A DNA stretch of 64,000 nt from Trichopria drosophilae (GCA_030407085.1 CM059585.1:110349501-110413500); one strand, 5' to 3'; numbered from the stretch's first letter, positions 9,112-20,232 are shown. Notes: a model not told the origin generated them from the sequence alone. Program-made: numbers and translations.

Positions 9112-11471
9112 TTAACAATCTTCATTGTCCTCAACATCATCGAACTCACAATTGTCTTCTTCGTTACCACAAAAATTAGGCAGCCTGAGCATGCTTAGTA
9201 CCACCTCATTAAATTGCGCATTATTTTTTTTTGCCTTTTTTCGGTTGTAGGACACAATAGGGTCTGATGAAACCAGCATCCAGTTAAATATATCCATGTT
9301 GGTGTTGAGCCTTGAAGTTTTTCTAGAGTGATATTGTCTCAATTTTTTATAGTCTTTATGACTTACCTCAATTACATCTTCTGACAGTAGGCCTATTGGT
9401 AATGGTAATGATTTTATGTTATCAGCTCCATGTATTAAAAGTTTATGAACACTAGCACTCATTTTGTACCAATCGTGAAGTTTGATAGCCAATTCTGCCG
9501 TTTCAAAACAATAATCTTTAAATCTTTTTTCCTTGATGTAGTGTCCACAAGAAATTATCGAAAGTATATTTGCAAATCTCTCTATTAATTCTTTGTCAAT
9601 TCCAGTTATTTCTGAAACAAGAGATGGATTCTTAAAAAATTTTCGTGCAGTGTTACCGTCATTGCTATTACCTCCACCTTGCTTTGGCTGGTCAACAACA
9701 AGGCCCATTTTCTCATAAAACTTTCTGGCTATTTCACTCTTTCTTTCCTTAACTTCTTTTTGTGCTTTCTCGCCTCTTGCTTGCCATTTCTTTAATTCTA
9801 TTTTGTAGGCTGTGTGCAGTAAATATTCATAGCTTCGAAGATGCGCATGTAGTACCGATATACCAAACTTATAAGTGTCTTCATTACAGTCTCTATTCTT
9901 CAGTTGTTCCAAATCGTTTAAGATTGCAGGAGTAGCTTTGCAAATATTACACGCTTGCGAACTTGCAGTATCACTCAAAATGTTGACAGTCTTTCCATCC
10001 AGCATTGTACAATTAAGTATATATTTAAATTTTATTTCTTTACCATCAAGAACGATTGTTGTGGGCGTCAGTTGCAATATTTGATCATTAATTTTTGTAT
10101 ACTCTTCTCTCACATTATCAATATTTTCTTTTTTTATTTTAAATGAAATTGGTCGACAATATTTGGTCGATGATGGTGACATGTTCTTCCAAAATATTTT
10201 TTCTGTATTGCTGTTAGATTCACACATTAGCAGTGGCACGATCGTACATAAAATTATATTCGAATCCGCATATTCTGAATTATTCGAAAAATTTTGTTTA
10301 TACACACTATGTCCACCACTTCCATCCAGGCCCCATTTATAATAAATTTCAACTGTATCACAGTCATTCGAAATATTCTGTAGTATCACATCAGCCTGAA
10401 CTTGTGCCAAACGTTGCGTAGTATGAGTAAGAAGATCTTGCAGTGGTACCACAGCCTCGTTTTCAGTTACCTTTATATTTGCTGGATAACAGTTCATCTT
10501 AGCCTCTGCTATCACATGATACGAGGGATAAATATCAGCTCCTCTTTCTTTTGCTCCATGTCGCATCGTCAAATATCCCTCTTTTGTCAGTCTGAGGTCC
10601 ACCATAAGAGCTAGAGCTTCTTCAGGAATGTAAGATTTTACAGAAGCAGAGGAAGAACTGTCATGTGCCAGTTTCATTCTTTTCAATGCATTTGGCGAAG
10701 AATTGACAGTTAACTTCACAACTTCAGCTGCACTTCTTTTGCCTGATTTTCTCAAGCTTGATTCTGCAGCCAAGCACAGCTTTCCTAAACTGGACTCTGA
10801 TACAATTGCACTTACCTGTCTAAGCTTAGTGCGTTGAGAACTTACTTCGAACGATTTTTTGGGTCTGCCTTGAACGTTTGGTTTTGAATGCTTCTCTGAT
10901 GCTGATGGTGGCTGTATCACCTGAAGTTTTAGGTTTTCATCTAGCCATTTTGAGTGTTTTTTGTTAAAGCGCTCATACATATAATTACACTCTCGCCATT
11001 TCATAAACACCTTCGAGATAAACACTTCAAGTTCTTTTTTTAGTTGTTCTGTATAATTTTCAGGAAACTTACTAACATCAAACTGACTTAAAATGTACTG
11101 TAACAATTGACCCTTACACTTGAGTACCGAGAATTTGCAAAATTGTTGGTTTTTTAATTCTTCAAACAATGCCTTTCTCTTTATCTGCATCTTCTTTAAA
11201 GCACAGCTCTTACTATCTAAGAAAAATATGTACTATTTAATAAAGGGGGAAGGGGGATCAGTGTAGTTGACTTTTGTACAGTTATTATTTGTTGTTTTTT
11301 CAAACTTCTAAAGAAATGTCTTATAAACTTTTAAAACTTTCCTATAATTCTAGCTAAACTTAATATTTCAATATTTCTCAAAATAAAACTATCTACTATA
11401 TCTACAACGTGTAATGATCATTTTAATAATAATTCCAGATTAAAATACATACCGGTTGCCAGAAAATCCAT
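9112..11471 (-). CDS. Transib (RAG1-like) transposase, two exons, apparently intact
   Basis: Exon 1 is 11471-11453 (ATG, 19 nt) and exon 2 is 11216-9112; the intron 11452-11217 has GTATGT donor and TTCTTAG acceptor and restores an Asp codon. The predicted protein is 707 aa, usual for Transib. Counting in the long exon from the Met at 11190: the first catalytic Asp sits in KWGLDGSGGHSVYKQ (about 289), the second in MLDGK (about 398), the zinc pair C414-x2-C417, then H582-x4-H587, and the third catalytic acid about E604 in GLLSED. The order D-D-CxxC-HxxxxH-E is that of the RAG1 core. The N-terminal ~200 residues are basic and Ser-rich, and the C-terminus is acidic. No frameshift is seen. It would act in the nucleus, cutting element ends. 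The gene lies in an intron of the FLYWCH-MULE gene in the same orientation. Terminal repeats could not be fixed with certainty. Confidence 0.88.
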
Positions 11472-11583
11472 GTTGAGATCTTAAAACTGCCAATTTCCAC
11501 AAATTATTGACTACAGTAACTATAGTAACCTTTCAAATGACAGTTGCCGGTATAGGCTAGGCGCAGATAATTCTTTTTTCGGT

Positions 11584-11723
11584 AAGGTTATCAAAATGTT
11601 ACATTAACGTCACACTTTAAGGTACGTTATGTTACAGGTAACCTCAATATGTCATAATATTCAGAGTAGATTACCTACAATGTATCTTAAAGTGTCATGT
11701 TAATGTGACATTTTGATAACCTC
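11584..11723. mobile_element. 140-bp palindromic MITE
   Basis: The first ~42 bp (GGTTATCAAAATGTTACATT...) return as reverse complement at 11682-11723 with about six mismatches. It has no coding capacity and sits just upstream of the Transib start exon. Confidence 0.75.
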
Positions 11724-12004
11724 ATACACAGAGAGAAAAGAAATGGCAAATGTCTCAATTTTATAGAAACGAAAAATATGGTTATAAAAAGTGGTTGAAG
11801 TGTCAAGTACCGAAGTTCTACAAATAAATATCCTGAGCAGGAAAATAGGCATAATAAAATTTATGAAGTGAAAATGAACACTTTCCATAATGAAATTAAA
11901 TAATTATTATTTGTTACTATGGTTTCTAACAATTTTTCATGATTTTATTAACCCTTTTTTCTTTCTATGTTGGGAACCGAAGATTTAACGTTCATTGCAG
12001 AACC

Positions 12005-12215
12005 ATCCACTTTTCAAACCTGAATTAGTTAAAATACTACTAATGAAATGAAAAGTCGGTCACTAATTACATTAGTAATGCTTTTAACTAATAAAGAGTC
12101 AAAAACTATTAATTCATTCGCCAAATTCTACTAATCTCAAATTAGTAATTAAACTAGTTTAAATTAGTACGTTGACTACTGAATTAGTAGATTTTTACTC
12201 ATTATGAGTACAAAC
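12005..12215. repeat. ATTAGTA/TACTAAT-rich low-complexity stretch
   Basis: Words such as ATTAGTA, ACTAAT and TTAGTAA recur in both orientations throughout. No gene is seen. Confidence 0.5.
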
Positions 12216-12285
12216 CATTGAATCCGCCATTTTGAATTTTAAATATCTGATATCGGATTCGTAATCAGCGACCCCGAAAAATCTA
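12216..12285 (-). repeat. Single ATGGCGG/CGCTGATTACGAAT module
   Basis: It reads CCGCCATTTTGAATTT, then ATCTGATATCGGATTCGTAA, then CAGCGACCCCGAAAA: one reverse-oriented unit of the 120-bp repeat. It directly precedes the Transib relic. Confidence 0.8.
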
Positions 12286-12339
12286 ATACTACCTGTACTT
12301 TCAAATTTTGTAAAGCAGAAAAATGTGTCCCTAAAATAG

Positions 12340-12675
12340 TTACAACGCAGCTGTTACTACTATCTAAGAATAATATGCTATATAAAATGAAGGGGGAAGA
12401 GGGGGGACGTGAATTTGATTTTTTGTGTTCCCTATTTGTTCTTGTTTTAAACTAGTAAAGAAATGTCGTGGAATATATTGGAACTTTTTTTTAATCTCTA
12501 TCTGAAGTAGATATTTCAATATTTTTCAAATCCAAAATGTCTGCTATATTTATCCTATTTGTAATTGTTAATTTAATAATAATTTCGTATTAAACTACAT
12601 GCCTGATAATTGAAAATCCATGTCCGAACTTGAAATTGTCAACTCAACCAAATTGTTGACTGTAGTAACTGTGAA
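12340..12675 (-). pseudogene. Relic of a Transib 5' end
   Basis: This segment aligns by eye with 11195-11530, the Transib exon-1/intron/5' region: ACTATCTAAGAA, then AAGGGGGAAG, then AAGAAATGTC, then AAAATCCATG. The start exon survives as ATGGATTTTCAATTATC but the splice donor has become GCATGT, and no transposase frame follows on its 3' side. It is an internally deleted copy. Its outer end would read CACAGTTACTACAG inward, reminiscent of the CACWRTG heptamer of Transib and RAG signal ends. Confidence 0.65.
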
Positions 12676-13161
12676 CACTTACGATAAAATTTACTGGAAA
12701 ACGTGCGTGCAGAAGGTAACTCGATTTGCATGTTCATAGAGACTATTACGGTGCATTAAAAAAAGAAATATTTACGGGCTGATTGCAGAATAGTATATAG
12801 AACTTATTAAGCGTAGTAGTAGTTAATTTTAAAGAAATAATTTTTTCGACTTTTGGCGCCGTAATTTGATTATTCGTCCTTATGTGCGCCCCACATAATC
12901 TGAATTTTAATTAATTAAAGAGTATTGGCCGCTTTTTATGAAATATCTATTAATACATCAAGTTATGGCAGTTTTTTCTTATTCATATCAATTGTTTGCG
13001 AGATAAATTATTTTCAATTCTGCTTTGAATATCTCAATACTTCTGGTCAAATAATTTATTTGACATTTTGTATGTCTTTTCAATCGTTATCCGTTTACTG
13101 GATACTGTATATTACTACAGGCTTTTGATTGTACAAATATACTCGTATTATAATTTTATAC

Positions 13162-13362
13162 CTGGCAATAGTGGAAGAAGCAGCCATGCAACGCTGCTGA
13201 TGGAAATATTGCTACCAAAGCACTCCGCAAGCCACCTTCAAAATCCGTCATGACGTGGTGCGCCTTATATGCTGGAGCGGCGGTTTGAAAAAAATGTCTA
13301 AGCACCGCCTCGTACATCGCACCCGACTTCGTTCCCAGACAAATCCACAGGAATGGGAGAGC
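13162..13362 (-). CDS. FLYWCH-MULE gene, catalytic exon
   Basis: A 201-nt exon (67 codons, phase 0 at both ends) lies between acceptor CAATTTCAG and donor CAG-GTATAA. It encodes ALPFLWICLGTKSGAMYEAV, then HHVMTDFEGGLRSALV (the Asp is the expected second catalytic acid of MULE transposases), and ends LHGCFFHYCQ, the conserved Cys/His-aromatic motif. It joins in phase to exon 7768-8107. The exon with the first catalytic Asp (DGTF) must lie upstream. It was not found, and the phase mismatch with 15453-15685 (which ends with two leftover bases) shows at least one exon is missing between them. Confidence 0.75.
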
Positions 13363-14004
13363 CTGAAATTGAGAGTATGTAATTCCATTTAACCGTCATG
13401 GGAACTGCGAGTCCTTGCTCGTTGTTTCCATTATGGAAATGCATTTTTATTTGCTCAAAAGACGAGGCATATGGGAAAGGGAGTGAAAGTAATTAATTAT
13501 TTCGGACATGCTACATCCACAAATTGAACGGAAATAAAGAGGATTTATTTTGAAATCATTGAATTCCTTCTTTGATTATTTCGGTATTTACGATTTCGTT
13601 TCAATCCCTTTCTATTGGAATAATAAGTTAGTTTTTTAAATTGCTGAAGTCAACATCAAATATCTCTATTTAAAACAAAAACGTATTATTTTCGTAACTG
13701 TCGAATCAATAATCTTTAATGATTATTAAGAAGAAAACCTGAGTTGTTAAACATAAAAATTGTTTTACAAATGATTTTGGCACGTTTCAATTTTCTCGTG
13801 AACAATAATTCTTTATTTCTTCAGCATTATCAAAAATAAAAAAAAAAACAAAATCGAAATATGTCCTTAATAATTTTTACAAACCAGGATCATTAATTAC
13901 GAAAAGTCTTTTTTTATTAATTAAACTACTGTACTAGATGTACAACTGAATGGAAAAAAATTATCTTTTATATGATAAAAAAAGGATATTAAAAATGTAC
14001 CCTG

Positions 14005-14145
14005 AAATATATAAATAATATAAATAATATAAATATATAATATAATATAATATAATATAATATATGAAATTTCTCACGCGTGAATTCATGGTGAATTCAT
14101 TGTCATATCATTTTGTTATCTGGAATAATATAATATAATATAATA
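14005..14145. repeat. TATAA microsatellite, two tracts
   Basis: AATAT/TATAA tracts at about 14010-14067 and 14124-14147 flank a short GAATTCAT-containing spacer. The rest of intron 13363-15452 shows only the inverted repeat at 14818-15020. Confidence 0.7.
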
Positions 14146-14817
14146 TACCCTGAGCTCACTATGTTTTAACTGTTGGACACGGAGGGAATCATTTTTAATC
14201 GTAAAAGTCCTTACTTATTGTTTATTATCTTATTTTGTACTTATATAGGATAGTATTGACTGTACCTACATGAGTGTATAGTTTAAAACATGCAATTGGA
14301 AATATGTTTAAATGCAAATGAAAATTTGTCCGTAAAAAATCGATCAGTCCCCCACCGTTTTAAAACAGTGGGATTGGAGCAAAATTTAAAGGTTTATCAA
14401 GCTTCACTACATTTTTTGTTGTAGTTGGCAACGTTGTTTGACAACATGCACTACAGTGGACGGTTAAAGAACAGATGATTTATTAAAACTAATTTCACGA
14501 CAACTTTTTAGAATATTACATATTTAAAGTCATTCCCTCGTGAAATGTAATCAAAAGGTAAGCACTTTTTTTATTAACCCTATTGAAAAAATCCATGTAG
14601 ATTCCATATGGATTTTCAATAAGGATTTTCCATATAGATTTCGTCATTCCATTGCCATCATTCTTCCTTCATAAAATCGTTTCATAAGAGAATGATTTCT
14701 GTGAGAGGATGACGTATTTTCTAATAAGTATAAGACATTTATGTTTGTTTCATTGGGTTCAGTACACATTAGACGTTGGACATTCTATAATGTCCAGAAT
14801 TTTCATTTATTTTATAT

Positions 14818-15020
14818 ATGATTTTTTATTTTATTTATATATTCATCATGATTTTTCAGTTTAAAAAATAAAAATCTATTTTTTTCAAACTTGGACGTTT
14901 TAAATATTTTTGTAAACAGGCTCAAATGAAAGCTCGTATATTTTCCTATAAAATCCCATTGTCACATTATTTTTTAAACTGAAAAATCGTGATGAATATG
15001 TAAATAAAATAAAAAATCAT
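14818..15020. mobile_element. AT-rich inverted repeat, MITE-like
   Basis: About 53 bp at 14818-14871 (ATGATTTTTTATTTTATTTA...) return as reverse complement at 14967-15020 with a ~95-bp loop. There is no coding content. Confidence 0.6.
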
Positions 15021-15452
15021 TTTGATCATCGGAAAGTGCATAAAAAGACGAATAAAATCCACTGATTATTTTTTCATTTCTCGGACACAGAACTTCAGAA
15101 ACAAGCGTTTAATGCGAGATGCCGAAAAGGGCTAATCTTCTCAGTTGCCCGTTTGGCATGGAATGCCCCTTATATGGAATCAACAAAAATATAACGCTAA
15201 AAGTAGCCGCATATTTGTAGTCGCCGATTAAAAAAAAGCAATTCGGAAATATCAGTGATAGTCGTATGAACCACTTTTATTACTCTTGCGACTTTGTGGC
15301 TACGAATATGCTCCTAGTTTCAGGCATCATATAAATATTTAATACCTTTTTACACATCAATCCGCTTCATTCCGTTTTTGTTTACTGGATGAATTAAAAG
15401 AATAAGATATTTGTTGGTTAGTTTTAATAGTAATTATTAAGCACTGACTTAC

Positions 15453-15685
15453 TCTTCTGTACGGGTTAGTCGACCATAAATTTCTTTATACGATGTCCCT
15501 TCAGATTTCGCAGCATTTACTAATGCGACTTGTAACTTCTCCGCCGTCACTGTGGCCTCATCCATTTTGAAACAAGATTCTGCGTGTGGGTGTCGAAGGG
15601 TGAATTCGCTATTAATAATAACTCCTTTCGCACTACACCCTTTCCGATTATGACATCGCAAGATTCTATGTAAATTAATAGACAT
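15453..15685 (-). CDS. FLYWCH-MULE gene, FLYWCH zinc-finger exon
   Basis: The frame encodes RILRCHNRKGCSAKGVIINS, then RHPHAESC, then TAEKLQVALVNAAKSEG. The C-x4-C ... H-x-H spacing fits the second half of a FLYWCH/WRKY-GCM1-type DNA-binding finger. It ends at a strong donor (AGA followed by GTAAGT), leaving two bases of a split codon. The ATG at 15685 may be internal; a possible acceptor (TATGAAG) lies just upstream and the first finger half is not seen. FLYWCH fingers normally precede MULE transposase domains, and strand and order match the MULE exons further left. Confidence 0.6.
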
Positions 15686-16233
15686 ACTTCATAGAAATGG
15701 TGCAACATAGTGAAGAATAAAAACAAAATCTAATGGCAACCCCTATTAACGAAATGGTATTAATAAAAAATAATATAACTTTCATACATCCAGTTCTAGT
15801 TCTTGACGAAGAGTATTTCAGTGTGTTTGAAAAGAATTCAACCCTTTTGTATTCAAAATCCTTTGGAATGAAGAAAACCGAAATATGTAATATTTATGTA
15901 AATGAACTGGCAACAATAAAAAAGATCTCCGTAATTGCACGAATTTAAAGACATTTAAGCGATAAGGAGACAATTTCTTATTAAATAAGTGTAAAGATAT
16001 TGACAACACAAAAGAGATGCAAAATGATAAGAAATTCAATAGAGAATCTGAAGTCTGAATTTGCCTGTATGGTACCTTTTAATTCTGTAATAATAAAAAA
16101 TCTGATTATCACTTCCAATTATAATTAATTTTTTGTAATTACCTGATTTTCATCATATCATAAACTCATATTTTAGAACAGTCATAAAAAAAGAAAATAT
16201 TACTCCCAAGAAAAGTGTGACATTGGAACGTTT
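15686..16233. other. No feature recognised
   Basis: AT-rich; neither strand gives convincing coding or repeat structure. Confidence 0.4.
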
Positions 16234-17597
16234 CCCTGGTAAAAATGGAAGCATACACGAAGAGTACAGTAACAGTGAAATGAAAGGTACATGAAGAGTA
16301 CCTACGTAAATGCCGCTTCCCCAAGTGTCAAATAAGAGTACAATAAGAATGATTTTGGTCATAAGATCGAATGTACGTACACTTAAATACCGCTTCCCAA
16401 AGTGTACAATAAGAGATTTTAATAAAAAATTGTATTTTTTACTTTTTTCTTATTTTTAGTTTATTATTTAATTTTAATAATTTTTAAACTTTTTTTAAGA
16501 TAAATAAATAACGCTGAGATCTGAAGCAGTCACCGTATCCAAGTATTGTTCCTCAACAAGGATGATTTATGCGATCAACGACCGCGCACGACACGGACCA
16601 CTGGTCTATCACTGGACTATCAATTCTGATTTATCTCGAAAACGACAAGAGATACCAGAAATCTCATAAAATTTCGAGAGTTATTGAAAGAGGGATGACC
16701 TCAAGTCGATTAATACATACATATATAAATGAATTTTGAAAATGTCCAAAACGTAAAAAAGAATAATTTTTTCAGAAATGTGTACATATCCGAATGTCTT
16801 CGAACTTTCGCACAATGTACAAATGTGCGTACGTATTATGTATTTATAGTGCACAGGAAAAATGCATTTTGATGTGAGTAAAATATAAATATGATTGTAA
16901 ATATAAGTATGCCACACTGCGTGTGGTATCACTCAATTTTATAAAAATTGAAAAAAAAACGACACACTATATACGGAAAGAAAGAAATAAAAACTGCTAA
17001 TTTTATTTTATATTTCATTTGTTACATTTCCGCCCTCTAATCTTGCTTCTTGTGTTCCACCGGACTTGTTATATTCCTCCCGTGTTTATATTTTTATATT
17101 AAGATCACTTGAATATGCTCTAATTTACAAAGCTTTAAAGTATAAAGTTCTGTGTCATTTCTTTTTATAAAGACGTACTGAACGCTTTATTTAGCATATG
17201 AATGCATTAATTATTTCTTAAAAAGAGGTGTACATTTACATCCGATTAGAAAAATGAATGGTCGAAAAAAAATATTCGTACGCTTTATTTCATCTCGAAT
17301 AACGCTTCATTAAGTACACTCCCGTACACCTAGTTTCGTTTCTAATAAGAATATGGTATACTTAAATATGACTATTAAAAGTGTACTCTTTAAAATCTAC
17401 GAGTTTTCATTCACGAAGTGCTTTCCATGAGGTGTACTCTTAAAATGTCCAAATTCACTCCTGTACTCTCGGCAAGAGAAAGGGAACTTAAAAGTACATG
17501 AAGTGTACGTACTCTTCAGCGAAGCTTCGCTGAAGAGTACGTACCCTTCGTGTACATTTCCCGTACATTTAAAGTGTAAGCTTCACTTTCCCCAGGG
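16234..17597. mobile_element. Non-autonomous element with CCCTGG terminal inverted repeats
   Basis: The left end CCCTGGTAAAAATGGAAGC and the right end (17580-17597, inverted CCCTGGGGAAAGTGAAGC) form an ~18-bp terminal inverted repeat. The interior repeats GAAGAGTAC and GTACACTT words and contains a perfect 40-bp palindrome at 17505-17544. The same left end opens the short element at 57641-57766. No transposase is present. Confidence 0.65.
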
Positions 17598-17785
17598 TTG
17601 CAACGTGCAAAATGTGCAATGCGTAATTTTCCAAAACCTGTTTTGTAGAAGCACATAAACAATAAGAGGACAATTTTTAATAATAAACTACAAACACACA
17701 AAAAAAAAATAAAAAAACAATGTTATTACCAAATTGAAATAACCGCATTGAATTGTAAATATCAAACAACCCGTAATTTGTATCC

Positions 17786-18035
17786 GGCGAGTATCAAGTT
17801 TGAAGTGATTTCGATCGATTTTAACATCTTCGTCCGCCATATTAGACCCGCCATTTTGAATTTTTTAAAACTAACTTCAAATTTGGACTCATCCACCCCA
17901 AAAACCTTAGAGTACCAAGTGTGAAGTAATTTTATTCGGGTTAGTCGATGAGTATACGACCCTATGATTTTGAAAAAAAACGACTTTAGTAGCCATTTTT
18001 GAGCCGCCATTTTGAAATTTAACTTTGTCATTAGT
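17786..18035 (-). repeat. Degenerate CCGCCATTTTGAA repeats
   Basis: Two reverse-oriented, decayed units (CCGCCATTTTGAATTTTT and GCCGCCATTTTGAAATTT) related to the 120-bp ATGGCGG module. Confidence 0.65.
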
Positions 18036-18257
18036 CCTATCTTAAAGCCCAAACATTCTTGTCACGATATTTATACCCATCTGAGATATTCTAATGCGGG
18101 AAATGATAAATAAATAACCATAAGTGAAAAGAAAACCTGCAAAAATCGTGATTTTTGTGAAATAAATGCTCATTGTTTTTTTCAATTTGTAGTATTTTTC
18201 GATGCACCTGTTACGTCTTCGTAACCATTGTATTTACAAATAGATTTTTATCTCCAG

Positions 18258-18760
18258 CTCGCCCTAGCAAGCTGGAACCAAAGAGAACGACCGACACCTG
18301 AGTCAATAAACATTAGTAATAGCTACCAGAGTAAAGACGCGGCGCTCTATGACTTATTTCTTGTATCAAATACAGAATTAAGTCATACAGTACAGTACGA
18401 TAGACCCTCTTCCAAACGTTCGAGATAAAGCATGCGTGTACCTAATCCTTCGCTTGACGCATATGCATGTAGCGTCGCGCCTCCATCGCATTTCTCGTAT
18501 AAGCGTTAAACAAATAAACTCTCGATTTCCTCAGCGAAAGGAACGGTCGAAGTCCAGGTGCGTTCTTATCTCTATCTCGCCCTAGGCAGGCTAGAAACGG
18601 AGGAATGACCAACATCTAAATGAACGAATACCGGCGATAGCAACCGTCGAGAAGATACAGCGTTTAACAAACACAATATTCAAAATTGTAGGAGATGAGA
18701 CTGCCGACGTTTCCACCCGTTCGAGATAAAGCATGCGTGTGCTTACTCGTTCGCTATCTA
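18258..18760 (+). repeat. Two ~300-bp diverged direct repeats upstream of a promoter
   Basis: CTCGCCCTAG recurs at 18258 and 18576, and CGAGATAAAGCATGCGTGT at 18421 and 18722, each followed by similar sequence. Such duplicated blocks are common in LTR U3 regions, which fits the TATA box further on. Confidence 0.6.
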
Positions 18761-18894
18761 TGTGTCCCCTTTTCTAGGAAATTGGAATTCGAAACCGAAA
18801 TTACGAACAATGATCCCATTCTCCTCCTCCATCCTTTTCGATATAGATTCCTACATCAGTCCTTATCAATATACCTATGAAAGAGGGGAGAGGA

Positions 18895-18902
18895 TATAAA
18901 TA
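18895..18902 (+). promoter_or_regulatory. TATA box of the two-exon gene at 18.9-20.2 kb
   Basis: TATAAATA lies in a GA-rich context. A start site about 30 bp downstream would give a leader of ~350 nt without any ATG before the splice donor at 19276. Confidence 0.5.
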
Positions 18903-19274
18903 TTACCCACTAGACCAAGAGGGAGTAGTAATCATCAATTGCCTATCGAGGAAGCAGTTACCGAGACATCCACAGTCTGTCTTCCGGATTCGAGTTCGGA
19001 CTACCATCGAAAAATCTTAAACAAAACTGTTTTCAAAAAGTTCGGGCACCGGTTCGCGTGGTGAACTGTTAACAGTGTCAGTGGATACAGAATCGGCTCT
19101 CTTTCCTGGGTGTCACACATCCGTTCCAGTACTTCAATTTGGCTGGGACCGCAGATCTTCGGGAACACTGATCACCGATCTGAAGGTCCGGTATTCCACC
19201 ACACCGAACCCGGAAACCAGAGGAACATAGGCTCTTCTTCCTTGGCGCCACAACAGCAACTTTATTCGGATAAA

Positions 19275-19427
19275 AGTGAGTAGTCCATTTTAATTTCTCT
19301 GAATTTCCACTTATAAAACCTCTACCCCTTGCCGTTAATGAATTTGTGTATCCCTTCGTAACCTACCTCCTGATAAAACCCCCTTTATATTTTTCTTCCT
19401 CTCCAATTTTCTTTGTTCCTCTCCTAT

Positions 19428-19458
<31 letters not shown>

Positions 19459-20232
19459 GCATGTATCTATTTACGATCGTAGCATATGTGAGACGAGCTA
19501 CGATCTCATAAGAAAGAAACAGTGACACGGTTGAGACCGGTCACAACTCCCACGTTTTAGCATTTTTTTTGTATTTTTTTGTTTATTTAACAATCCACTT
19601 TTGATTATCCGAGGTTCTCTCGAGATCATCCTAGGGAAACAATTTTTTTTTGCGCGTAGCGACTCAAACGCCTAACTGGCCGCCCTTGGTGGTCGGATAA
19701 CGCGTAGGAGTCAGTAGGGGCGCAACACTTCCACTCCATTTCTTTGATAATATCTCGCTATTTTTTTCTTAATGTTTTAGTTATTTCGGTTCGCGATTTT
19801 CCAGTAATATTTTCATACCCCTTTTCTTTTCTCCTTTTTCCAGTGCCGAAGCCACGCAGCTTCTTTCGAAAGCAGAAACAAGAACGCGAGCGTGCCGCCA
19901 GGGAAGCCGCCCTCAACCCTTTCCCCGAACTTCGAACCAATCGCGCCCCCGAATCACTGCCTGCTCCTAAACCCTTTATTCCTTCTTTGCACCCTCCCGG
20001 GTTTTTTGACCGGTTCAGGGTCATTCGACCGGTTGATCCTCGTCCTCCTTCACCTCCAACTGACCCATTTTATCCAATCCATCTCGATACGCAACTTACC
20101 CCGCAAGAGCTATTCGCCCCGCCGGTACACATTGTCGCGAGCGAGCCCGTAGCTCCAGTATTGTTGACGTCCACGGAGGACCTAATCCTCCGTTTTGTAA
20201 AAACAGATCCAATAAAAAATAAACGTTCGTAG
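19275..20232 (+). CDS. Proline-rich 129-aa protein; start codon assembled by splicing
   Basis: Exon 1 ends ...GGATAAAA at 19275, followed by the strong donor GTGAGT. Exon 2 begins TGCCGAAGCC at 19844 after a long pyrimidine tract and CCAG. Joining them makes ATG from A plus TG, and the frame then runs 129 codons to TAG at 20230-20232. The ~375 bases from the TATA box to the donor contain no ATG, so this would be the first start codon of the mature RNA. The protein starts MPKPRSFFRKQKQER, has a basic, Arg/Glu-rich first third, and then Pro-rich segments (RPPSPPTDPFYP). No signal peptide or known domain is recognised. AATAAAAAATAAA overlaps the end of the frame as poly(A) signal. The upstream architecture (duplicated U3-like blocks, TATA, TGGCGCC just before the donor) suggests an LTR-element leader; a host orphan gene is the alternative. 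Confidence 0.5.
19432..19459. repeat. AC/AT dinucleotide microsatellite
   Basis: An (AC)n tract followed by (AT)n, inside the intron of the two-exon gene. Confidence 0.9.
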
